Source of the DNA: a candidate division WOR-1 bacterium RIFOXYB2_FULL_45_9
GTDB taxonomy: Bacteria > Margulisbacteria > WOR-1 > O2-12-FULL-45-9 > XYB2-FULL-48-7
DNA length: 64,000 nucleotides
Reading direction: 5' to 3'
Assembly: GCA_001771575.1 (NCBI GenBank)
Contig: MEUD01000001.1
Span: 1,489,277 to 1,553,276, forward strand
The position numbers and the translations under genes are program-made. Shown one piece after another: positions 8,290-16,418 of this stretch (position 1 is its first letter; the number at the start of each line of letters is the position of its first letter). The notes beneath the pieces were generated by a model. The model was not told where the DNA came from and made no database searches. It saw only the letters and a list, made by a program, of their open reading frames with translations.

Positions 8290-9327
8290 ATGACTAAAAT
8301 ACCATCATTGAGATCGTTAGTTAGAAATGCTGAGGCTGTAGCGCATTATTCAGGGAGACAGCCTTTGGTAAAACCAACTTTAGGGAAAGGTGTTTCATTG
8401 GGGAGATATACACTTGAAAAAAAGGTTGGTCAGGGTGGTTATGGACAGGTTTGGCAGGGGTTTGATCCTTCCGGAAAACAATATGCGTTAAAAATTGATA
8501 CATTACAGCTTGGATTTAATATTGATTGTACTGATAACACTGAATTTAATAATTTTTCCCAAGTCATGGCAACTGGTGGGCACTCTTCAATTATTAATTT
8601 TTACGGGCGAGAAGAATCATCGGGTCTTTCTTTTTGCGTATTAGAATATTTGGATAGGGGAGATCTCTCTAGAATCATTAAGAAGCATGGCGGGATCGAG
8701 CCATCAGGGTTGCCGCACTTATTGGCCTTAAAATATTTACGACAGATTACCAATGGGCTTGGGTTTTTGCATCAAATTGGGTTGATCCATAATGATATCA
8801 AACCAGACAATATCATGATGGATGAAAATGGAACACTAAAATTAATTGACCTAGGTGTGGCGAGTAGTTATCCAATAGGGATTCATGCAGGGACCCCTAA
8901 ATATTATTCCCCAGAAAAAGCAAAGATGTCTGAAATTGACCAAAGATCTGACATTTTTGCTCTTGGCATAACTTTTTTTATGATGATTTCTGGTCGACAT
9001 CCTTTTGCCGGCAATGGTGATAGTGAAGAGAGAATCCTCTCGAATATAAAAAATGAAAGAAGGCCATCATTGCAAATCTTTTCTCTTCCTAAAGAGATGC
9101 GTCAATTATTGCGTGGAATGCTTGCCCCTGATCTTGGCTCTAGGATAAATTCTTGTGACGATATTATTAGAATGATAGATCTTGCGGAAAAGTCTTTGCC
9201 AAATAAAGAGAGCGGTTGGCAAAAAGTGCTAGGTAAAATATTTGGTGTTGCGGATAGAATTATGTTTGGCCTCTATGCCCTTGTTGATAGAGCGAAAGCT
9301 GTAATCTTTAGGCCAGCCACGTTATAA
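8290..9327 (+). CDS. Hanks-type Ser/Thr protein kinase
   Basis: 345 residues. The glycine loop is GQGGYGQV (47-54), the ATP-anchoring lysine is K68 in YALKID, the catalytic loop is HNDIKPDN (D169), the metal-binding motif is DLG (187-189) instead of DFG, and the activation segment ends in SPE (207-209). HND in place of HRD makes this a non-RD kinase, usually less dependent on activation-loop phosphorylation. No membrane helix or sensor domain is visible. The gene is more AT-rich than its neighbours and poorer in GATC, suggesting later arrival. No clear SD is present. Confidence 0.9.
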   Translation: MTKIPSLRSLVRNAEAVAHYSGRQPLVKPTLGKGVSLGRYTLEKKVGQGGYGQVWQGFDPSGKQYALKIDTLQLGFNIDCTDNTEFNNFSQVMATGGHSSIINFYGREESSGLSFCVLEYLDRGDLSRIIKKHGGIEPSGLPHLLALKYLRQITNGLGFLHQIGLIHNDIKPDNIMMDENGTLKLIDLGVASSYPIGIHAGTPKYYSPEKAKMSEIDQRSDIFALGITFFMMISGRHPFAGNGDSEERILSNIKNERRPSLQIFSLPKEMRQLLRGMLAPDLGSRINSCDDIIRMIDLAEKSLPNKESGWQKVLGKIFGVADRIMFGLYALVDRAKAVIFRPATL

Positions 9328-9328
9328 T
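9323..9328 (+). promoter_or_regulatory. -10 element of queH
   Basis: Perfect TATAAT ending 6 nt before the queH ATG, located in the last codons and stop region of the kinase gene. It implies a leaderless queH mRNA. Confidence 0.6.
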
Positions 9329-9334
9329 ATCATT

Positions 9335-9901
9335 ATGAATGGGCTTCTTCTCAATGTCTGCTGTGCTCCGTGCGCTCTGCCGATCATTGATCATCTGCTT
9401 GCCGTTGAGCGTCTGCCCATTGGTTCTTTGGCGTTATATTTTTACGGGCCAAATATTTTTCCCGAAGCCGAATACTTGAAGAGGTTGGAAGAGACCAGGC
9501 GGATTGCCGTCCAGTACGGGCTTGAATTTGTTGAGGGAGGGTATGACCATAACAGCTGGCTGACTTATCTGAAAGAACGACTGGACGCCCCCTTGGAGAG
9601 TTACGGGGAAAATAGCGAGCGCTGTCAACTTTGCTTCAAATTTCGCTTATTGACCACCGCCGAATATGCCGCCGAAAATAATTTTCAGGAGTTTGCGACG
9701 ACCTTGAGCGTTAGCCGGTTTAAAGACACGACAGCGATCAATGACTTTGGTGAGGAGCTGGCCAGGGAATCTAAATTGAAATACCGAACTTTTCCGCTTG
9801 ATGCGGACGAGGCCCATAAAAAGGGACTAGAGCTATCGAGACAATATGGGGTTTATCGTCAGAAATATTGCGGGTGCGAGTTCAGTTTGCCACCCACATG
9901 A
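9335..9901 (+). CDS. queH: Epoxyqueuosine reductase QueH
   Basis: 188 residues with the QueH (DUF208) pattern: CCAPC near the start (residues 9-13), CQLCFKFRL in the middle, TTLSVSRFKD, and the terminal YCGCEFS. QueH performs the last step of queuosine synthesis, reducing epoxyqueuosine in tRNA anticodons, using Fe-S and other metal-bound cysteines; it is the non-homologous counterpart of QueG. The end overlaps the convergent bioD end by 20 bp. Confidence 0.93.
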   Translation: MNGLLLNVCCAPCALPIIDHLLAVERLPIGSLALYFYGPNIFPEAEYLKRLEETRRIAVQYGLEFVEGGYDHNSWLTYLKERLDAPLESYGENSERCQLCFKFRLLTTAEYAAENNFQEFATTLSVSRFKDTTAINDFGEELARESKLKYRTFPLDADEAHKKGLELSRQYGVYRQKYCGCEFSLPPT

Positions 9902-10490
9902 GCTTGCCGATCACCGGGACGCCGCTCAATTCTTCGATCATTTCAGCGTTGCTTTTTTCAGAAAGTTCTTTCCCCCGGAAGCTGTTCAGGATTATCCCCA
10001 TGATCTCGATCCCTTGTTCCCGCAAGGCGCTGACTGTTAATAGAGTATGATTGATGGTCCCCAGGCCGGCTCGGGCGACAATAATGGTCGGCAGTTTTAA
10101 GTCTTTGATCAGGTCAATGACGCAGTAGTTTTTGTTGATCGGAACAGCCACGCCGCCGACCCCTTCGACCAGGACCAGGTCGTGTTTTTTCTCCAGCTCC
10201 TTGAAGGCCGAGAATATTTTCTTAAGGTCGATCTTCTTTTTTTCCAGCCGGGCGGCGGGGAGTGGGGCGAGGGGATGCTTCAGGTGGATAGGGTTGATTA
10301 GGTGAATAGGGTCGTTTATTTTAAGCCTCTTTTTTAGAAGGAGAGCATCATTGTCCTTGGCTGGGCCGCAGGAGATCGGCTTCATAATCCCGACGTCGCT
10401 CCCCTGGCGGCGGAATTCCTCGGCCAGATATTGAGTAACGTAGGTCTTGCCTACGCCGGTATCAGTTCCCGTAATGAAGATGCCAGGCAT
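9882..10490 (-). CDS. bioD: ATP-dependent dethiobiotin synthetase
   Basis: 202 residues. P-loop GTDTGVGKT (residues 7-15), KPISCG and VEGVGGVAVPI are the ATP-, DAPA- and carbamate-handling motifs of BioD, which closes the ureido ring to give dethiobiotin. An SD (GAGGAG) lies just before ATG, inside the end of bioF, so bioF and bioD overlap by 40 bp. Third gene of the leftward bioB-bioF-bioD operon. Confidence 0.95.
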   Translation of the reverse strand: MPGIFITGTDTGVGKTYVTQYLAEEFRRQGSDVGIMKPISCGPAKDNDALLLKKRLKINDPIHLINPIHLKHPLAPLPAARLEKKKIDLKKIFSAFKELEKKHDLVLVEGVGGVAVPINKNYCVIDLIKDLKLPTIIVARAGLGTINHTLLTVSALREQGIEIMGIILNSFRGKELSEKSNAEMIEELSGVPVIGKLMWVAN

Positions 10491-11611
10491 TCGATCTCCT
10501 CCTTAGTGTGTTCACTGGTGATGGTGATCCGCAAGCGGGCTTCTCCATCCGGGACGGTTGGTGGGCGGATGGCGGAAACGAAAAAGCCCCGGTCAAAAAG
10601 CTGTTGTGAGACCCGCATCGTCCGCTCGTTGTTGCCGATGATTATTGGAAATATCGGGCTTTGCTGCTCCAAGGAACCGGAGGCTGAACGCCTCGGTTCC
10701 TTGGAAACCGCGACGTTTAGTCGCAGGTTTCCAAGAAGAGTGTTGGCCAAACAAATATTTTGTTGCAACCTCTTTTTTCTTCCCGGTTCCGTTTCGATCA
10801 CTTCCAAAGCGGCAAGAGCGGCGGCGCAAGCGCTGGGAGGAAGAGCGGTCGAATAAATATAACTGCGGGCCTTGTTCCGCAGAAAATCGATCAGTTTCGC
10901 GTCGCCGGCTATAAACCCGCCAAGACTGCCTAGCGCTTTGGATAAAGTTCCCATGATGATCTCGGGTTCACCGGGGAGTTCGACCACGCCGGTGGCGTGA
11001 GCGTAGTCGGCCATGGTGATGGCGTTATACTTTCTGGCCAGCTCGACTATCTCGGCTAGCAGGGCGAGATCGCCATCCATGCTGAAAACGATGTCAGTGA
11101 CGATTAACCGTTTTTTGAATTTGGCTGATCGTTTTAAGACTGCTTCCAGAGAAGCTAAGTCGCGGTGTTTATAAACTTGAAGCTTAGCTTTAGATAATCG
11201 ACAAGCGTCAATAATGCTCGCGTGGTTCAGCCGATCGATAATGATCGTGTCTTCTTCAGTTGTTAACGCGGTGATCGTTCCCAGATTGGCTTGGTAACCG
11301 GTCGGAAAGAGGGTGGCGGCTTCCCGGTTTTTATAAGCGGCCAGTTTTTTGGTCAGCCCTTCGTGATATTTTGTCCAGCCGCAGATCAGAGGGGAGCCGG
11401 TCGCCCCGGCGCCGAATTCCTTGAGAGCGATGGTGGCCCGTTCGATGACCTTTGGGTGATGGGCAAGGCCGAGATAATTATTGGAGCAGAAGTTCAGGAG
11501 CTTTTTGCCGTCAATTTCGATCAGCCGACCGGAGGTGTTTGCTGTTTTAACGGAGCGACGCAGTCCAGCTTGCTTCAGCTCAGCGAGTCCCTGGTCGATG
11601 AACTCTAGCAC
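10451..11611 (-). CDS. bioF: 8-amino-7-oxononanoate synthase
   Basis: 386 residues, a PLP-dependent alpha-oxoamine synthase: NNYLGLAHHP near the N-terminus, the PLP lysine in GTLSKALGSLGGF, and the conserved AIRPPTVPDGEARLRIT near the C-terminus. It condenses pimeloyl-ACP or -CoA with alanine. The start is GTG at 11611, overlapping the bioB stop by 7 bp. Odd feature: between LANTL and QQSPIFPIIIG the protein seems about a dozen residues longer than E. coli BioF (comparison from memory), and this stretch is encoded by two back-to-back 36-nt palindromes (10669-10735). Confidence 0.93.
   Translation of the reverse strand: MLEFIDQGLAELKQAGLRRSVKTANTSGRLIEIDGKKLLNFCSNNYLGLAHHPKVIERATIALKEFGAGATGSPLICGWTKYHEGLTKKLAAYKNREAATLFPTGYQANLGTITALTTEEDTIIIDRLNHASIIDACRLSKAKLQVYKHRDLASLEAVLKRSAKFKKRLIVTDIVFSMDGDLALLAEIVELARKYNAITMADYAHATGVVELPGEPEIIMGTLSKALGSLGGFIAGDAKLIDFLRNKARSYIYSTALPPSACAAALAALEVIETEPGRKKRLQQNICLANTLLGNLRLNVAVSKEPRRSASGSLEQQSPIFPIIIGNNERTMRVSQQLFDRGFFVSAIRPPTVPDGEARLRITITSEHTKEEIECLASSLRELIPA
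10669..10735. repeat. Pair of related 36-nt palindromes inside bioF
   Basis: 10669-10704 and 10700-10735 each fold into 15 bp with one bulged base and a 5-nt loop. Read in opposite orientations they match in plan: GGAA(A)CCG, a variable 4-bp segment with compensating changes (AGGC/GCCT versus CGAC/GTCG), loop GTTCA or GTTTA, then a bulge at the same place. They share CTTGG at their junction. They encode LGNLRLNVAVSK and KEPRRSASGSLE. Confidence 0.85.
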
Positions 11612-12594
11612 GTGGTTTTCTCGATTTCTAGGCCGAGCGCTTTGATCATGGCAAGGTCCTGCTCGGCCGATTGGCCGGACGTCGTTAAATAATTTCCTAC
11701 CAGGGTAACGTTTGCTCCGGCGATAAACATTAGCGGCTGGAGCTGACCGAGTGACTGTTCCCGTCCGCCGAAAAGCCCGATATCTTTGGTCGGCATAATA
11801 AAACGATAAGTCGCGATCAGGCGCAGAACCTCGAGCGGGGAGATCAACCGATGTTTGGCCGCCGCCGGGGTACCGGCGACCGGATTGAGAATATTGATCG
11901 GAACAGAATCGACGTCAAGTTCACGCAAGGCCATTGCCAGTTCTACTCTTTGTTTCAATGATTCTCCCAGATTAAAGATCCCGCCGGCGCAGACCGCTAC
12001 TCCTTCCGCTTTCGCGTTCTTGATCGTCTCGACCCGCTCGGCAAAGGTGTGGGTGGTGCAGACATTGGAGAAAAAACTTTCTGCCGCTTCAAGATTGTGA
12101 TGAAGCTTCTTCAGTCCAGCCGCTTTAAGTTGGCGAATAGTTGGCCGGTCCAGGATCCCAAGCGAGGCGCAGCGGTTCATTTTAGTTGTGTCGTTGATCA
12201 TTTTAAGGGCCCCCGAGATCTCGGCGATATCTTTTTCGGTGTTAACTCCTCGTCCTGATGTGACGATCGAAAAGCAGGTTGCTTGTTGCTCTTCTTCCGC
12301 TTTTTTGGCGGTCGCGGCGATCTCTTCGGCTGGGAGGAGGGGGTAGACCTCGGCGTTGGTCTGGTAATGTCCGGATTGAGCGCAGAAGGAGCAATTCTCA
12401 CTGCAGTGCCCCGATTTAGCATTAACGATCGAGCAGAGCCGGACCTTGTTCCCTTTAAAGCGCCGGCGCAAATGGTTGGCGGCGGCAAGGAGTTCGAACG
12501 TTTGCTCATCAGGGGTCGAGATCAGTTCCAGCGCTTCCGCTATAGCCAGCTTTTCCCCGCCAATTAGGCGATTCGCAAGAGATTGATGGTCCAT
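11605..12594 (-). CDS. bioB: Biotin synthase (radical SAM)
   Basis: 329 residues. The radical-SAM cluster motif CSENCSFC (in SGHCSENCSFCAQS) and the conserved NHNLE-type segment HHNLEAA identify BioB, which inserts sulfur into dethiobiotin. The start is taken as ATG 12594: TATAAT with a preceding TG (12601-12606, reverse strand) ends 6 nt upstream, and the protein then starts like family members. A longer reading frame would run into the neighbouring membrane-protein gene. First gene of the bio operon. Confidence 0.95.
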   Translation of the reverse strand: MDHQSLANRLIGGEKLAIAEALELISTPDEQTFELLAAANHLRRRFKGNKVRLCSIVNAKSGHCSENCSFCAQSGHYQTNAEVYPLLPAEEIAATAKKAEEEQQATCFSIVTSGRGVNTEKDIAEISGALKMINDTTKMNRCASLGILDRPTIRQLKAAGLKKLHHNLEAAESFFSNVCTTHTFAERVETIKNAKAEGVAVCAGGIFNLGESLKQRVELAMALRELDVDSVPINILNPVAGTPAAAKHRLISPLEVLRLIATYRFIMPTKDIGLFGGREQSLGQLQPLMFIAGANVTLVGNYLTTSGQSAEQDLAMIKALGLEIEKTTC

Positions 12595-12600
12595 AAAATA

Positions 12601-12606
12601 ATTATA
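12601..12606 (-). promoter_or_regulatory. -10 element of the bioBFD operon
   Basis: Extended -10 TGCTATAAT read on the minus strand, 6 nt before the bioB ATG. No convincing -35 or BirA-like operator was seen. Confidence 0.6.
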
Positions 12607-12613
12607 GCACCTT

Positions 12614-13645
12614 CTAAAACGCGTGGTTGTAATAGAAAGTGACAAAGCCACCTTCGGCGCCGATGCTGTAGTCTGCCCGTAAGATCATGGTTTGGAGATA
12701 TAGCCTGACCCCAACGCCATAATTGACCGCCCAGGAATTGAGATCAAAAAGGCCCGCCCGGTCGTAGACCCTGCCGCTGTCAAAAAGCAAAACCCCTCCC
12801 AGGGCCCAAATAATGGGGAAGCGATATTCCAGGTTGACCATGCTTGACCCATGTCCCCGGAAACGATACCAGGGGTAGCCGCGCAGATTGTCCCGACCGC
12901 CCAGGGTCGCGTATTCGTAGAGCGGGATCTTGTCTCCGCTTAATTGCGTGAGAGCCAGCCGGCCTGCCAGGGATTGATTGGCCAGGGGGAGAGGGAGCGT
13001 TCTGGTAAGTTCCCCCCTCCAGCGGACAAAACCGGCGGAGTTGAAGCCAAAGTCGATGGAATTGGCCAGTCCCCAGCCGGGGGCGGAAGGTTTATCCTCT
13101 TTTCCGTTAAGGAAAAAGCTCAGCACCTGGTAATTTCGCAGTTGATCTTCCATCTCCGGCGTGATCGGGTTGAGCTGGTTATTTATCTTGAAAAGCCGGT
13201 TGCTTGACGAATGGATCTTTAGGCCGAGCCGGAGCTGTTTGGTTACCGGCCTGGTCATGGCAAGTCGGAAATTGCCGTAATCATTATTATAGTTCGAGTA
13301 ATTTTGTGTTCCCATCCCCAGGCCATAGAAGCGGTCGTCAACCGCGGTCCCGACCGAGAGGGCCGCGTCGAAAGCGAGCGGCGATCCTGGAAAAGCTCCG
13401 GCCAGACTTATTTCCCTGGCGCCGCTGTCGACGAAATTAAAGTAAGCGTTAATCAATTCATCCCGCTGGAAAAGGTTGGCGCTGGCGCCAAACAAGCCGA
13501 CCATCGTGCCGATGGAAGAGTCATAAAAAGCGTAGGGGAAGACGTTGTATGAAAAGGCTTTTTCATCCGCCGATGCCGAAGGTTGCGCGAAGATCATCAG
13601 GCCGAGCAAGAGCAAGCAGGCCCGAAGCTTTTCTTGATAATTCAT
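12614..13645 (-). CDS. Omp85/BamA-type outer-membrane barrel protein
   Basis: 343 residues. After a signal peptide (about residues 1-26) the protein is made of alternating beta strands and carries LGGRDNLRGYPWYRFRG, the conserved loop-6 (V/I)RG(F/Y)-type motif of the bacterial surface antigen domain, plus a final aromatic strand FVTFYYNHAF. No POTRA repeats are present, so it resembles short barrel-only members rather than BamA itself. ATG 13645 is chosen over an upstream Met because TATAAT (13653-13658, reverse) lies 7 nt before it and a good signal peptide starts there. The gene lies between the two divergent bio gene sets. Confidence 0.85.
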   Translation of the reverse strand: MNYQEKLRACLLLLGLMIFAQPSASADEKAFSYNVFPYAFYDSSIGTMVGLFGASANLFQRDELINAYFNFVDSGAREISLAGAFPGSPLAFDAALSVGTAVDDRFYGLGMGTQNYSNYNNDYGNFRLAMTRPVTKQLRLGLKIHSSSNRLFKINNQLNPITPEMEDQLRNYQVLSFFLNGKEDKPSAPGWGLANSIDFGFNSAGFVRWRGELTRTLPLPLANQSLAGRLALTQLSGDKIPLYEYATLGGRDNLRGYPWYRFRGHGSSMVNLEYRFPIIWALGGVLLFDSGRVYDRAGLFDLNSWAVNYGVGVRLYLQTMILRADYSIGAEGGFVTFYYNHAF

Positions 13646-13652
13646 CTTAGAA

Positions 13653-13660
13653 ATTATAAC
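13653..13660. promoter_or_regulatory. Shared divergent -10 region
   Basis: ATTATAAC holds TATAAT on the minus strand (7 nt before the barrel gene) and TATAAC on the plus strand (9 nt before bioH). The two divergent starts overlap and should exclude each other. Confidence 0.5.
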
Positions 13661-13669
13661 ATAGAGGAT

Positions 13670-14308
13670 ATGGAAATCGTTTATTTGCATGGTTTTGCCA
13701 TCGGTCCGGGGATCTGGGAAGGTCAGGCGGACGGCGCCGCTCCGGAGCTTTGCTTTGAGGATCTTTCTCTTGAGGCGCGACGTTTGGCCGAAATGCTTCC
13801 GGCCGAATGTTGTTTGGTCGGTTGGTCGCTGGGAGGGATGCTGGCGGTTAGGACCGCCCTCCTGGCCCCGGCAAAGGTCGCGCGGCTGGTCCTGGTTTCC
13901 ACGACCCCTAAATTTTTGAACAATGACGGTTACGCGGCCGGCTTGCCCCCGGCATTATTAAAGCGATTGGCCAAGAAGATCCGGGACCATGGTCTGGGGC
14001 CATTTTACGACATGGTTTTTAAAGAAAGGGGACCGGTCGCTCCGCTTAGCCTTCCCCGCGATTCCGCGCTGAAGGAGCTATCAGAGCTTGCCCAGGTCGA
14101 CCTGCGCCAGGAAGCGAGCGAGCTTCGCTTGCCGACTTTGATCGTTCATGGAAGCGAGGACGAGATCTGTCTGCCGGCGGCGGCCGATCTGTTAAATACG
14201 ACCATTCCGGAGAGCAAACTGGCCGTTCTTAATGGGGTCGGCCATGCTCCCCAGGTAGAAGCACCGGACGATCTCCGCCGCCTGATCGCGGGATTTACCG
14301 ATGAATAA
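13670..14308 (+). CDS. bioH: Pimeloyl-ACP methyl ester esterase (BioH-like)
   Basis: 212-residue alpha/beta hydrolase with oxyanion segment YLHGFAIGPGIW, nucleophile Ser53 in GWSLGG, the acid in HGSEDEICLP and the histidine in GVGHAPQVEAP. The sequence and its 8-bp overlap with bioC argue for BioH, which frees pimeloyl-ACP from its methyl ester. It is shorter than E. coli BioH. ATG 13670 is preceded by GAGG and by TATAAC at 13655-13660. Confidence 0.85.
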   Translation: MEIVYLHGFAIGPGIWEGQADGAAPELCFEDLSLEARRLAEMLPAECCLVGWSLGGMLAVRTALLAPAKVARLVLVSTTPKFLNNDGYAAGLPPALLKRLAKKIRDHGLGPFYDMVFKERGPVAPLSLPRDSALKELSELAQVDLRQEASELRLPTLIVHGSEDEICLPAAADLLNTTIPESKLAVLNGVGHAPQVEAPDDLRRLIAGFTDE

Positions 14309-14999
14309 AGAATTGGTCCGCGCGAACTTTTCCCGCGGCGCGGCGGTGTACGACCATGAAGCGTTTTTGCAGAAGGAACTGGCGGACCAGCTACTGGCGA
14401 CGCTGGCTGATCTTTGTCCGACCCGGATCCTTGATCTGGGTTGCGGGACCGGCTACCTGACCCGTCGCCTGGCCGAGCGCTATCCCCGGGCTTTTGTCGT
14501 GGGGGTCGATCTTGCTCCCGGGATGATCGAAGCTGCCAGGCGCGGCCCTTTGCGAAGTGTTAAGTACCAGGTTGCCGACGCGGAGTGTTTTGACGAAGGC
14601 CGGTATGACCTGATTGTTGCCAACGCCGCCCTGCAGTGGATGGACCTACCCAGGGTCTTTAGTAATGTGCTAAAATTGCTCGATCCGGGGGGATGGTTTG
14701 TTTTTTCGACCTTTGGCCCCAGGACGCTTGAAGAGCTCAAGGCTTGCGGGTTTAGGGTCAATAACTTTCCCGCGCTTGACGCGATCGCCGAGCGGCTCGC
14801 CCCTTTTTCTAAAAAGCGTCTGCAAAGCGAAATGATCAAGCAAACTTTTCCCGGAGTTAGGGAACTGATCGCTCATTTGCGTTCAATTGGAGCGAACAGC
14901 CCGACGGTCCAAATTACCAGGCCGATAACGGCAAGCCGCCGTTTTCCGCGGCCATTTGCTGTGACCTATGAAGTGATCAGAGGAGTAGCTGTAAAATGA
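14301..14999 (+). CDS. bioC: Malonyl-ACP O-methyltransferase (BioC-like)
   Basis: 232 residues. NFSRGAAVYDHEAFLQKELA is the characteristic BioC start, followed by the SAM-binding ILDLGCGTGYLTRRLA and NAALQWMDL. BioC methylates malonyl-ACP so that fatty-acid synthesis can build the pimeloyl chain; BioH later removes the methyl group. The pair with bioBFD gives a complete late biotin route apart from bioA, which is not in the window. Confidence 0.9.
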   Translation: MNKELVRANFSRGAAVYDHEAFLQKELADQLLATLADLCPTRILDLGCGTGYLTRRLAERYPRAFVVGVDLAPGMIEAARRGPLRSVKYQVADAECFDEGRYDLIVANAALQWMDLPRVFSNVLKLLDPGGWFVFSTFGPRTLEELKACGFRVNNFPALDAIAERLAPFSKKRLQSEMIKQTFPGVRELIAHLRSIGANSPTVQITRPITASRRFPRPFAVTYEVIRGVAVK

Positions 15000-16369
15000 T
15001 AAAACGTCTCTACCATAAATTTAAAGAGCGGCGGGATTTGACCAGCGGGAGTATTTCCCGGAACATGTTTTTTCTGGCGACCCCGATGATCGTCAGCAAC
15101 CTTTTGCAGACGACCTTTGAGCTGATAAATATGTTCTGGGTTGGCCGGCTCGGCTCGACCGCTTTGGCGGCGGTGGCGATGAGCGGTTCGATCATCATGG
15201 TCGTGATGTTCATGATGATGGGCGTTGGCGTGGGGACGACCGCCATGGTCGCCCGGGCGATCGGGGCCAAAGAACACGCCCGCGCGGAACAGGTGGTCAA
15301 ACAATCGCTGGTCATCGCCCTGCTCGGTTCGCTTATCCTGGCGGTCCTTGGCTATATAATTTCCGCTCCTCTCCTGGAGCTTTTGGGGGCGACTCCGGAG
15401 GTCATGCCGCTGGGGGCGAGCTATATGCACATTACTTTTGCCGGGTCGTTCGTGATCTTTTTTATGTTCTTGATAATGGCGGTCTTGCAGGGGGCGGGGG
15501 ATACCATGACCCCGATGCTGATCCTCGCGTTTTCTCTCCTTCTCAACGTGGTCCTCGATCCGTTGTTGATCTTTGGGATCGGGCCTTTTCCCGAGCTGGG
15601 GGTTTCCGGCGCGGCCCTGGCGACGATCATTTCCCGGGGGGTCGGCTGTTTGATCGCTTTTGAGGTGATGATCCGCGGCCGCTCTCACATCCAGCTTAAA
15701 CTAAATAATTATGGGGTTGATGGGGCGATCATCAACCGGATCCTGATGATCGGTTTTCCCGCTTCGATCCAGATGACCCTGCGCGGTTTGATGGGGGTGG
15801 TCTTGATGTGGGTAGTGGCCGGGTTTGGCACCATGGCGGTCGCCGCTTACGGGATCGGGATCCGCTTGAGCATGCTTTTGATGATGCCCGGGTTTGCTCT
15901 GGGGATGGCCTCGGCGACCATGGTCGGCCACAACCTGGGAGCGAAAAAACCGGAGCGTGCGGTCTCTGCCGCCTGGACGGCGGTCCTATACTACGGCGCT
16001 TTTATGGCGGTCATGGGCTTGATCTTCTTTTTCTTTGGCGCTCCGTTGATCGCTTTTTTTGACCCTAATCCGGAGGTGGTCAAGATCGGCGCGGTTTTAA
16101 TGGCGATCCTTGGGATCGGTTGTCCCTTTATCGCGCTTGGTTTGATCCTTGATCGCTCGATCTCCGGAGCGGGGGACACCATGGTGACGATGATCAATAC
16201 TTTTCTTTCTCTCTGGATCATTCAGATCCCGCTGGCGATAGTCCTCTCGGAACAGATCGGGATCGGCATTAACGGGGTTTGGTACGCGGGATTGGTCGCG
16301 CAAGTCGTCCTGGCCGTTCTCAATCTTGGCTGGTTCCTGACCGGACGCTGGAAGCATAAGAAAGCCTAA
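14996..16369 (+). CDS. MATE family efflux transporter
   Basis: 457 residues, twelve hydrophobic helices in two homologous halves: FWVGRLGSTALAAVAMSGSI near the N-terminus and the repeated GAGDTM motif (in LQGAGDTMTPM and ISGAGDTMVTM). MATE proteins export organic cations in exchange for Na+ or H+. The start overlaps the bioC stop (ATGA), so it is translationally coupled to bioC; a role in biotin metabolism is not implied by the family. Confidence 0.93.
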   Translation: MIKRLYHKFKERRDLTSGSISRNMFFLATPMIVSNLLQTTFELINMFWVGRLGSTALAAVAMSGSIIMVVMFMMMGVGVGTTAMVARAIGAKEHARAEQVVKQSLVIALLGSLILAVLGYIISAPLLELLGATPEVMPLGASYMHITFAGSFVIFFMFLIMAVLQGAGDTMTPMLILAFSLLLNVVLDPLLIFGIGPFPELGVSGAALATIISRGVGCLIAFEVMIRGRSHIQLKLNNYGVDGAIINRILMIGFPASIQMTLRGLMGVVLMWVVAGFGTMAVAAYGIGIRLSMLLMMPGFALGMASATMVGHNLGAKKPERAVSAAWTAVLYYGAFMAVMGLIFFFFGAPLIAFFDPNPEVVKIGAVLMAILGIGCPFIALGLILDRSISGAGDTMVTMINTFLSLWIIQIPLAIVLSEQIGIGINGVWYAGLVAQVVLAVLNLGWFLTGRWKHKKA

Positions 16370-16382
16370 CTTTTTTCGTTGC

Positions 16383-16411
16383 TTGACCGCCGCCGCCGCC
16401 GGCTCTATACT
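16383..16411 (+). promoter_or_regulatory. Promoter of the kor-erythrin operon
   Basis: TTGACC (16383-16388), 17-bp GCC-rich spacer, TATACT (16406-16411). ATG follows after 7 nt, which decides the start codon of korA. Confidence 0.75.
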
Positions 16412-16418
16412 TTTTGAT

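Noticed and set aside
16383-16418. Upstream ATG giving korA twelve extra residues
   Set aside because: It falls within the -35 and spacer of a good promoter, and the family start is the second Met.
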